Part shown: one piece after another, positions 1 to 5,698 of the stretch
Layout of the letters: every line of letters starts with the position of its first letter
Numbering within the stretch: position 1 is the stretch's first letter
NCBI GenBank assembly: GCA_025361465.1
Contig: JANYAG010000122.1
Location: forward strand, 1-5,822
Origin: Gemmatimonadota bacterium
GTDB taxonomy: Bacteria > Gemmatimonadota > Gemmatimonadetes > Gemmatimonadales > GWC2-71-9
Reading direction: 5' to 3'
DNA: 5,822 nt
The notes under the pieces: model-generated
Seen by the model: the letters and a program-made list of their open reading frames with translations, nothing else
Databases searched by the model: none
Told to the model about the DNA's origin: nothing
Made by a program: the position numbers and the translations under genes

Positions 1-388
1 CGAAGGCAAAGTGGACCACCAGCGGGGTCAGGGCATATCGCCACGGAGCAACGAGCAGGAAGCCCCAGAGGGTGTCCTGTCCTGCCGGACGATCAAGCGG
101 GGCCAGGGCTACCAGCACCGAAACGGCGGCAGAGAGGGCGACTAACTGCGGAACGGACAACGACTTGGGTGACAGCATCAGGGCGATGATGCCAGCGATG
201 CCAGCCAACGTCGCCAGGACCGTGAGGATTGGAGCAGCCGTGAGGGAGACTGCCCCACCGGTGAGGCGCGGGTCGAGCAGGTACCCGGCCACCCCGCAGG
301 CAGCGGCAGCGACCAGAATCGCCACGCCGATCAGGCGGGATCGACCCACGGTTGGCATGACTAGGTCGAACGACTTGGAATCGGGCAT
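1..388 (-). CDS. Multi-spanning membrane protein, N-terminal part (runs off left edge)
   Basis: Reading the reverse strand from ATG at 388-386 gives 129 codons without a stop up to the window edge, so the C-terminus is missing. The protein starts MPDSKSFDLVMPTVGRSRLI and then shows about four hydrophobic segments, near residues 17-38, 48-72, 80-98 and 107-129, with short polar turns between them (LLDPRLTGG, LSPKSLSVPQ, LDRPAGQDT). The last visible stretch, LLVAPWRYALTPLVVHFAF, is similar in style to the multi-helix membrane input domain of some bacterial sensor kinases and phosphatases. No catalytic domain is visible, so that role is only a guess. A second in-frame ATG at 358-356 is an alternative start; neither has a clear Shine-Dalgarno sequence. 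It is divergent from the PAS-HTH regulator gene, which would fit a sensor/regulator pair. That it is a coding membrane protein is well supported by continuous hydrophobic segments; its function is unknown. Confidence 0.72.
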   Translation of the reverse strand, partial: MPDSKSFDLVMPTVGRSRLIGVAILVAAAACGVAGYLLDPRLTGGAVSLTAAPILTVLATLAGIAGIIALMLSPKSLSVPQLVALSAAVSVLVALAPLDRPAGQDTLWGFLLVAPWRYALTPLVVHFAF

Positions 389-484
389 GGCTGGACGAGG
401 AATATGCCCGCTTAGGTCCCCCGGCGAAACGCCCCGGACGTCACCTTCTGAAACCGCAGCCCGGTATCCGGCGTAATCTCAACC
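389..484. promoter_or_regulatory. Divergent intergenic region with candidate promoter for the PAS-HTH operon
   Basis: This 96-bp gap lies between a leftward and a rightward gene start, so it must hold promoters for one or both. On the plus strand TAATCT at 474-479 fits the minimal TANNNT form of a -10 element and ends 5 bases before the ATG at 485. That spacing fits a leaderless transcript, and no Shine-Dalgarno sequence is present. No convincing -35 element is seen. Two small dyads could be regulator sites: GGCG-AAA-CGCC at 423-433 and CCGG-TAT-CCGG at 461-471. The minus-strand promoter is not recognisable. Location is firm; the individual elements are weak. Confidence 0.4.
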
Positions 485-955
485 ATGACTCAGCCGATGA
501 CCACCAATCAGCTCCCATCGGTCTTCTCCCCGTTGGCCAAGGCCCTCCTCGATGAATTCCACGAGGGAGTCGTGGTCTTTGACCCGCAGGGCCGGGTGAC
601 ATATCTCAACGCCGCCGCGAGAGGTGTGCTCACGGAAGTCGAGCTCGACCCGACCGGCGAGAAGGACGATCTCCTGCCCGAACTGGCCGGGCTCGGGGGC
701 CGCCTGGCCACGCTCCGGGTCGCCGGCATGGAACTGGGCGAGGCGATCTTCATCCCCCGGCGAGAGGGACCGACCACCTTGGCCGCGCGAGAGAAGGATG
801 CCATTGTCCGCTCGCTCGAGGCCCACACCTGGCGGCTCGCCGATACGGCCAAGACCCTGGGCATCTCCCGCACCACACTCTGGCGCCGCCTCCGCGCCTA
901 TGGCCTGCACCGCGACGGTCGGACCAAATGGGACCAGCAGTCTTCCACCTCCTGA
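485..955 (+). CDS. Small PAS-domain regulator with Fis-type (HTH_8) DNA-binding domain
   Basis: This 156-residue protein appears to be a cytoplasmic one-component regulator. Residues about 17-90 look like a short PAS sensor domain: LLDEFHEGVVVFDPQGRVTYLN is the typical helix and paired strands, and GEAIFIPRRE would be the last strand. Residues about 100-141 are a Fis/NtrC-type helix-turn-helix: REKDAIVRSLEAHTW, then LADTAKTLGISRTTLWRRLR, ending in AYGL. There is no AAA+ sigma-54 activation domain, no receiver domain and no kinase, so it is not a normal NtrC-like enhancer-binding protein. The PAS domain is shorter than the usual 100 or so residues, and I cannot identify a ligand or cofactor. 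ATG 485 is preferred; ATG 497 is possible. It is the first gene of an overlapping four-gene run and would be well placed to regulate its own operon or the divergent membrane gene. Domain calls are firm; target and signal are unknown. Confidence 0.85.
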   Translation: MTQPMTTNQLPSVFSPLAKALLDEFHEGVVVFDPQGRVTYLNAAARGVLTEVELDPTGEKDDLLPELAGLGGRLATLRVAGMELGEAIFIPRREGPTTLAAREKDAIVRSLEAHTWRLADTAKTLGISRTTLWRRLRAYGLHRDGRTKWDQQSSTS

Positions 956-3165
956 TGATTTCGGCGCTCCTCACCGGGGCGCCTGGTTCCGACACCACGA
1001 CGTACGCTGACCGAGCCACCAGGGAACTGGTGGCTCGCGCGATGCTGCGGCACCACGCGCAGGATTCCACGGTGCGCGACTACCAGGCCAAGCTCCGCTA
1101 TCGCGTGTCGTTCGCATTCGGCAAGCGGAAGTGGGCGTCGGTGCCCTCGGTGGCGGTCGAGGAGCTTGATGCACGGGTGGCGTGGCAGCTTCCCAATGAT
1201 CTGCGGCTCGACATCATCGGTCGTCGCAGCGCCACCAAGGTGGAAGGTGCCGACATCACGTCGATGTTCTCGCGTCCCTGGTTTGTCCCCCGGACCCTCG
1301 GGGATTCGATCCGCCTGCTGGGCGAGTCCGGCGGCGTGCGCGCTGCGCCGCATCCGCTGGCCCCCGGGGCCGATCAACTGTACCGCTACGCCGCCGGTGA
1401 TTCGGTCGTGATCGCCAGTGCGGGACATCGAGTCACCATCCGCAGTGTGACGGTGACGCCGAAGGGAAAGGGCCCCTCGTACGTCGCGGGCAAGCTCTGG
1501 ATCGATGTCGCCACCGGTGACCTCGCGCGATTCACCTTCCGGCTGGTCGGGACCGAAATCTGGAGTATCCCCGATACCCCAACCCATGACGACAGCGTGT
1601 CGGCCAAGCGCGTGAACGCCATCGTCTCGCGCATCCTGCAGATCGACGCCGACTTGGAGTACGCCCTGCAGGACAACCGGTACTGGATGCCCTACCGCCA
1701 GGTGCTCGCTGGCAAGGTGAGCATCCCGCTCGGCGTCGACATCATCGTGCCGTTCGAGGCGATGACGTCCTTTGACGATTACAGTATCAACACGGGTTCA
1801 CGCGTCACCTTCACGGCGCGGTTTCCCGATTCGACCGCCCCGCGCCCATATCGGCGCGGCGGCGTCAACTTCACCGCGAACAATCGGCGGCCCCCAGCGG
1901 GACCGCCGCCGCCCGCGCGCGATACCACGCTGCGCCAGGACTCCTCCGCGGCACGGCCGTATCTCCGACGGGGGCGCGATCGCACCGGGTATCTCCCCAA
2001 TGGCGGGCGGTTCCAGATCCATCGTGCTCCTGTTGATTCGCTCAAGAGTTACGCCGCTTGGGGTGACTCACTGGTCTTCGACGACAATCCGGTCGATCGC
2101 CAGCGCCTGCGCGACGCCACCGCGGACCTCGCCCGGATGGCGGAGAAGCTCGATGGCGACATGACCGGCCGATCCTACCGCGGGATTTCGTGGGAGAAGT
2201 TCGGGGAAGTGTTGCGGTACAATCGCGTCGAGGGCACCACGCTCTCACTCTCCGGGCAGATGCGAGCGCCGGTGTCGTTCACGGACCTGTTCGGGACGGC
2301 GCGGATCGGGCTGGCTGACGGGCGCCTGCTGGCCCGGGTTGCTGCAGTGCGTGATGCACCGGGGGGACGGCTGACGCTCGCGGTACAACGCGACCTCGTC
2401 GACATCGATCCGTTCGCCCGCGGGTTGAACTTCGGCAACTCGCTGCGCGGCATCCTGGCTGGCCATGACGACGGGGCCTACCTGCTCGCGCAAGGCGCGC
2501 GACTCGACTTCGAATCCTCCTGGGGACTCGGCACCGAGTTCAGTTTCGGTGCGCGCGTCGAAGACCAGCGGAGCGTCGGCAATGCGGCGCGGACGGCCAT
2601 TCCGCGACTGTTCGGGGCCGATGGCTACTTCCCGCCGAACGAGCCGGTGCGGGACGGCTTCGCTGTCGGTGGTCAGGCGCGGCTGGATCACACCGGATCG
2701 TCGCTGCATTGGTCGCTGCAGGGTGATGGGCTCTCGGTCGCCGGGCGTGCGGCCGCGCGGCTCGCCGGCGAGTTGCGCCTGTCACGGCTCGCCGGCGGCT
2801 GGCTCACGGCGCGCATCAAGGCCGGCATCGCGGCGGGGGTGGATTCGGTTCCGCAAATGCTGCTCCGGGCCGGCGGCAGCAATACCATCCGCGGCTACGA
2901 TTTTGGCGTGGCGCACGGCGATGCCCTCTGGTCTGCGCAGTTCGATCTCAGCCGCCCTGGGAAGGGCACCTTCAAGCCGGTGTTCTTCCTCGACGCCGGT
3001 CAAGCAGGCAACCGGGCTAACTTCGGAGAGGCGCTCTTCCTGTCCGGTGTCGGTGCCGGGTACTCGCTGCTTGGTGGATTCATGCGTGCGGAATTGAGCT
3101 ATCCGCTGACTCATCGTGAGGGGCGTGGCCTGCGCTTCGACCTGATCTTCGGCGGACTCCGATGA
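928..3165 (+). CDS. Outer-membrane protein with Omp85/BamA-like beta-barrel
   Basis: This 745-residue protein is predicted to sit in the outer membrane. Residues 1-20 (MGPAVFHLLMISALLTGAPG) form a signal peptide with an unusually uncharged N-end. Residues about 30-300 are a strand-rich periplasmic domain, including DNRYWMPYRQVLAGKVSIPL; the overall order resembles the DUF5686-type proteins of Bacteroidota, which also end in a BamA-like barrel. A Pro/Arg-rich linker follows (residues 319-331, RRPPAGPPPPAR, and basic residues after it). The barrel probably begins near LRYNRVEG (429-436) and runs to the end, with alternating strands and Gly-rich turns. LRAGGSNTIRGY (RGY at 655-657) matches the conserved loop-6 motif of the Omp85 superfamily. 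The last residues, FDLIFGGLR, lack the usual terminal aromatic residue. The start at 928 overlaps the regulator gene by 28 bases; ATG 955 would give a tidy TGATG junction but would cut away half the signal peptide. No POTRA repeats are obvious, so it is not BamA or TamA itself. Its cargo or role is unknown. Confidence 0.83.
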   Translation: MGPAVFHLLMISALLTGAPGSDTTTYADRATRELVARAMLRHHAQDSTVRDYQAKLRYRVSFAFGKRKWASVPSVAVEELDARVAWQLPNDLRLDIIGRRSATKVEGADITSMFSRPWFVPRTLGDSIRLLGESGGVRAAPHPLAPGADQLYRYAAGDSVVIASAGHRVTIRSVTVTPKGKGPSYVAGKLWIDVATGDLARFTFRLVGTEIWSIPDTPTHDDSVSAKRVNAIVSRILQIDADLEYALQDNRYWMPYRQVLAGKVSIPLGVDIIVPFEAMTSFDDYSINTGSRVTFTARFPDSTAPRPYRRGGVNFTANNRRPPAGPPPPARDTTLRQDSSAARPYLRRGRDRTGYLPNGGRFQIHRAPVDSLKSYAAWGDSLVFDDNPVDRQRLRDATADLARMAEKLDGDMTGRSYRGISWEKFGEVLRYNRVEGTTLSLSGQMRAPVSFTDLFGTARIGLADGRLLARVAAVRDAPGGRLTLAVQRDLVDIDPFARGLNFGNSLRGILAGHDDGAYLLAQGARLDFESSWGLGTEFSFGARVEDQRSVGNAARTAIPRLFGADGYFPPNEPVRDGFAVGGQARLDHTGSSLHWSLQGDGLSVAGRAAARLAGELRLSRLAGGWLTARIKAGIAAGVDSVPQMLLRAGGSNTIRGYDFGVAHGDALWSAQFDLSRPGKGTFKPVFFLDAGQAGNRANFGEALFLSGVGAGYSLLGGFMRAELSYPLTHREGRGLRFDLIFGGLR

Positions 3166-3710
3166 GTCGCCGCGTCGCCACCTTCGGCCTGCTGGTGGTC
3201 GCGATCGCGGCGGGAGTCTTCGTCACGCTGCGCCTGAACGGCCGGGCCGGGGCTGAGCCGACGCCGGGTACGATCCTGCTGAAGATCGAAGGGCGCTTCC
3301 CGGCCACCATGACGCTTCCGGCCGTGGCCAACTGGTGCCCGAAGTCGCGAGTTGCCGAGATCGAGGCGGTCGCGGTCGACACGGGCTTTGCCATCGCCCT
3401 GCGCGAGAATGACGCCGTGACCAAGGGGCCTCACCCGGTCTTCGCGCCTGACCAGGCGCAGCAAGCGCCCAAGCCGAACGCCTCCGCGGCCGTCCGGTGG
3501 TTTCGCCTGATGGCTGATACCGTGGCAGCTCCGGTTGCGGTGGTGGCCTATCGCTCGACCGGCGGTCGGGTCGACATCAGCGAGGTTGGCGCAACATTGT
3601 CGGGATCGGTTGTGCTCACCTTGCGGGCGATGACCGGTGGGGACTCGATCGTGGTGAGGGGACGTTTTGCCGGGTTGAAAGTCGTCGCGATGGCCGCGGG
3701 GTGTACCTGA
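3162..3710 (+). CDS. Small exported or membrane-anchored protein of unknown function
   Basis: I do not recognise a family for this 182-residue protein. Residues 3-4 are Arg-Arg and residues 8-23 are hydrophobic (LLVVAIAAGVFV), so it has either a cleaved signal peptide or an N-terminal anchor with the rest in the periplasm. The body is predicted to be mostly strands (TILLKIEGRF, VAVVAYRS, SVVLTLRAM). It has only two cysteines, C59 in a WCP motif and C181 next to the last residue, which could form a disulfide closing the domain. Its ATG overlaps the stop of the barrel gene as ATGA, and GGCGGA at 3151-3156 lies 5 bases upstream as a plausible ribosome binding site. The overlap implies translational coupling, so it may work with the barrel protein. 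The reading frame is well supported by its position between two overlapping genes. Confidence 0.75.
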   Translation: MSRRVATFGLLVVAIAAGVFVTLRLNGRAGAEPTPGTILLKIEGRFPATMTLPAVANWCPKSRVAEIEAVAVDTGFAIALRENDAVTKGPHPVFAPDQAQQAPKPNASAAVRWFRLMADTVAAPVAVVAYRSTGGRVDISEVGATLSGSVVLTLRAMTGGDSIVVRGRFAGLKVVAMAAGCT

Positions 3711-4915
3711 TGGAATCGACGTACTTCCGCCGTGGTTTCGGCCTCAAGCCTGAGATCGACGGCCAGCTGGCGGCGGACTATCACAGCACCGTGGTCGATG
3801 CCATGCGCGCGGGCGGCAACCAGCTGGTGGCCGGTCGATTGACCTTCCGCCTCGCCAAGGAGTTCGGGTTCTGCTACGGCGTCGATCGGGCGGTCGACTA
3901 CGCCTACGAGACGCGCAGCAAGTTCCCCGACCGACGGATCTTCCTGGTCGGCGAGATCATCCACAACCCGCACGTCAACGCCAAGCTCGCGGCCATGGGC
4001 ATTGTCTTCCTGCACCGCCCGGCCGATGCCGAATTTGACTTCAGCGGGATCACCGCAAACGACGTGGTCCTGATCCCGGCCTTCGGGGTGACGATGCGGG
4101 ACTTCGAGCGGTTGCGTGCCATCAATTGCATCCTGGTCGACACCACCTGCGGCTCGGTGCTGAACGTGTGGAAGCGAGTGGAGAGCTACGCGCGTGATGG
4201 CTTCACGTCGGTCATCCACGGCAAGCACTACCACGAGGAGACCAAGGCGACGGCGAGCCAGGTGGGGCGCTATCCCGGCGGGAAGTACCTCGTCGTCTTT
4301 GATATGCGCGAAACCGAGCTGATCTGCGAATGGATCGAGGGACGCGGCGAGCCCGAAGATCTGGCCCGGCGCTTCGCGAAGGCGGTCTCCCCGGGATTCG
4401 ATTTCTCGACGGACCTGTCACGGATTGGCGTCGCGAACCAGACCACCATGCTCTCGGGCGAATCGCTGGCGATCGCCGCTCGGCTGCGCGGTGCGTTGGC
4501 GAACCGCTACGGTGCAGCGCAGCTCGCCGAACACTTCCGCTCCTTCGACACGATCTGCTCTGCCACCCAGGAGCGCCAGGACGCGGTCGACGCCCTGCTG
4601 CTCGACCCGCCCGACGTCATGCTGGTGATCGGCGGCTACAACTCCTCAAATACCTGCGCTCTGGCCGCCCTGGCCGAGAGCAAAGGGGTGCGGACCTACC
4701 ATCTCGAGGACGCGTCGGGCATCGATCCCGTCGCCGGGACCATCCGGTTCCAGCCGGTTCGGACCCGCTCAGAGATGGTGGCGAATGACTGGTTGCCCAT
4801 TCCAGGCGTCATTGGGCTTACGGCTGGCGCCTCGACCCCGAACAACAAAATCGGCGAAACGGTCGCTCGGGTGTGCGAAACCGCCGGAATTTCGCTCGAA
4901 AAGACCACTTCCTGA
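3710..4915 (+). CDS. ispH: 4-hydroxy-3-methylbut-2-enyl diphosphate reductase, cyanobacterial/plant-type IspH
   Basis: IspH is the last enzyme of the MEP pathway. It reduces HMBPP to IPP and DMAPP in the cytoplasm with a [4Fe-4S] cluster. Counting from ATG 3710 (401 residues), the three cluster cysteines are C55 in FGFCYGVDRAV, C147 in VDTTCGSV and C283 in FDTICSATQERQ. Other active-site features are EIIHNP (H85), HGKHYHEET (H175 and E177, matching the E. coli H124 and E126 region), NQTTM (T245-T246), GGYNSSNT (312-315) and TAGASTPN (S375). The first 45 or so residues, with RRGFGLKPEIDGQL, and the overall length match the long form of cyanobacteria and plants, not the roughly 316-residue E. 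coli form. ATG 3710 overlaps the upstream stop as TGATG; GTG 3701 would add three residues. It is the last gene of the operon. All key residues are present, so it should be active. Confidence 0.97.
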   Translation: MESTYFRRGFGLKPEIDGQLAADYHSTVVDAMRAGGNQLVAGRLTFRLAKEFGFCYGVDRAVDYAYETRSKFPDRRIFLVGEIIHNPHVNAKLAAMGIVFLHRPADAEFDFSGITANDVVLIPAFGVTMRDFERLRAINCILVDTTCGSVLNVWKRVESYARDGFTSVIHGKHYHEETKATASQVGRYPGGKYLVVFDMRETELICEWIEGRGEPEDLARRFAKAVSPGFDFSTDLSRIGVANQTTMLSGESLAIAARLRGALANRYGAAQLAEHFRSFDTICSATQERQDAVDALLLDPPDVMLVIGGYNSSNTCALAALAESKGVRTYHLEDASGIDPVAGTIRFQPVRTRSEMVANDWLPIPGVIGLTAGASTPNNKIGETVARVCETAGISLEKTTS

Positions 4916-4945
4916 CCAAAATCGACTTTCCGATGTTCAGGTCAA

Positions 4946-4975
4946 TTGTAGCGACATTTCCGGTAGTGGTAATAA
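4946..4975 (+). promoter_or_regulatory. Candidate promoter for the winged-helix gene
   Basis: In the AT-rich gap after ispH, TTGTAG (4946-4951) and TAATAA (4970-4975) are separated by 18 bases. Each is only a partial match to the sigma-70 -35 and -10 consensus. The -10 would lie in the left arm of the palindrome, so a protein bound there would block RNA polymerase. A second -10-like hexamer, TATTAT at 4995-5000, directly touches the ATG; using it would mean translation starts further downstream. The need for a promoter here is reasonable; the exact boxes are uncertain. Confidence 0.3.
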
Positions 4976-4999
4976 AACAGGCAAGTGCCTACTTTATTA
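4970..4999. promoter_or_regulatory. 30-bp imperfect palindrome, probable operator
   Basis: The arms TAATAAAACAGGCA (4970-4983) and TGCCTACTTTATTA (4986-4999) are inverted copies matching at 12 of 14 positions, with a 2-base AG spacer. The inner five pairs AGGCA/TGCCT and the outer seven pairs are perfect; the mismatches are at 4977/4992 and 4978/4991. It ends one base before the ATG of a winged-helix protein, the usual position of an autoregulatory operator for a dimeric repressor. It has no T-run after the stem, which argues against a terminator for ispH. The symmetry is seen directly; the operator role is inferred. Confidence 0.55.
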
Positions 5000-5000
5000 T

Positions 5001-5636
5001 ATGCCAAAGACTAGGCCTTCAGCCTGCCTGCATGAGCCGCTCTCCGTGGTTCTCGGAACGCGCTCAAAGCTCGCCGTCCTCCGGATCCTCGGCCGGGCCG
5101 TGACCCCACTCCAGCATCGGGAAGTCGTTCGCCGGTCGGGGATGGCCTACCGCAGCATCGACCTCGCGCTCGCCGACCTGATCGCCGTTGGCATCGTCGA
5201 GGAATTGGAGGGCGGCCGCGAACGCCGGGTCAGGACATGCAGCCGGCACCGGTTGGCGCCGGTGATTGCCGGGTTGCTGCGGGCCGAGGCCGACTTCTTT
5301 CCGTCCCTGCGAACCGAGCTCAAGGCCATCGCGGCCGGAGGAGAACGGGAAGGGCTGCTGGCGCTGGCCATTGTAGGCACGACCGCCCGGAGAGAAGAAC
5401 AGCTTGCCGAGCCGGTTGAGGTCGTCTTGGTTGCCAGTGACCTGGATTCAGCCACTCGCCTGAAGGAGCGCTTCGAGACGTCGGGGGAAGCGCTCGCGGG
5501 CCGGTTTGGCGTGCGACTCAACTGCCGGAGTTACGACCTGGCGGGCCTTCGAGGCGTAGCGCGGAGTGATGCTGGATTGGTGAGGGAAGCTGAGCCACTC
5601 CTGGGGGTGCCCTTGCTCGAACTGGCGGAAGGGTAG
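5001..5636 (+). CDS. Winged-helix protein with degenerate MNT-type nucleotidyltransferase domain
   Basis: This protein has 211 residues from ATG 5001. Residues about 14-80 form a winged helix: LGTRSKLAVLRILGR, then HREVVRRSGMAYRSIDLALADL as the recognition unit, then VGIVEELEGGRERRVRTC as the wing. Residues about 88-112 look like the linking helix seen in fusions of this helix to a small nucleotidyltransferase. The motif at 122-144 (LAIVGTTARREEQL, then PVEVVLV) aligns with the usual GS-x-AR-GE then SDIDLLV, but GS is GT and the two metal-binding Asp are Pro and Glu. Catalysis is therefore unlikely, and a purely regulatory or binding role is more probable. The ATG has no Shine-Dalgarno sequence and directly follows a palindrome; GTG 5046 (starting at VVLGTRSK) is a credible alternative. 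An open frame extends back into ispH to 4785, but that part has no domain features. The winged helix is fairly sure, the nucleotidyltransferase relation moderately so. Confidence 0.75.
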   Translation: MPKTRPSACLHEPLSVVLGTRSKLAVLRILGRAVTPLQHREVVRRSGMAYRSIDLALADLIAVGIVEELEGGRERRVRTCSRHRLAPVIAGLLRAEADFFPSLRTELKAIAAGGEREGLLALAIVGTTARREEQLAEPVEVVLVASDLDSATRLKERFETSGEALAGRFGVRLNCRSYDLAGLRGVARSDAGLVREAEPLLGVPLLELAEG

Positions 5637-5651
5637 CATTTGCAAGGTGTT

Positions 5652-5691
5652 GCCATGTAATGTTGACAATGGCCACTTAATATAGACAGTG
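5652..5691. repeat. Two imperfect 20-bp direct-repeat units, possibly an insertion-sequence end remnant
   Basis: The segment from 5652 and the one from 5672 are spaced exactly 20 bases and share GCCA, TAAT and GACA blocks in the same order (TAATGTTGACA at 5658-5668, TAATATAGACA at 5678-5688, 9 of 11 identical). About 39% GC surrounds them, far below the neighbouring genes. Repeated units of about this length with a GTTGACA core are typical of IS21-family ends as I remember them, but no istA or istB gene is in the window. They could instead be binding sites for a local regulator. Confidence 0.4.
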
Positions 5692-5698
5692 TTAGCTT

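Noticed and set aside
72..476. Plus-strand open frame of 134 codons
   Set aside because: Composition is Arg/Ala/Thr-rich without domain features, and the opposite strand encodes a clear run of hydrophobic segments, so it is a shadow of the minus-strand membrane gene.
898..1587. Long minus-strand open frame of 229 codons
   Set aside because: It is antisense to the start of the outer-membrane protein gene, has no recognisable motif and has shadow-type composition.
3548..4234. Long minus-strand open frame of 228 codons
   Set aside because: It lies antisense to the conserved ispH gene and its upstream neighbour, and reflects high-GC codon bias in the opposite strand.
4970..4999. Rho-independent terminator of ispH
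   Set aside because: The inner stem has only five perfect pairs and no run of T follows; the symmetry extends through AT-rich arms instead, which suits an operator better.
4785..5000. Upstream extension of the winged-helix frame to ATG 4785
   Set aside because: It would overlap the 3' end of ispH by 131 bases. The added residues are low-quality shadow sequence and would run through the palindrome and AT-rich promoter region.
5663..5686. Sigma-70 promoter from TTGACA (5663-5668) and TATAGA (5681-5686)
   Set aside because: The spacing is only 12 bases, too short for a normal promoter, and TTGACA is better explained as part of the 20-bp repeat unit. No -10-like hexamer lies 16-18 bases downstream.
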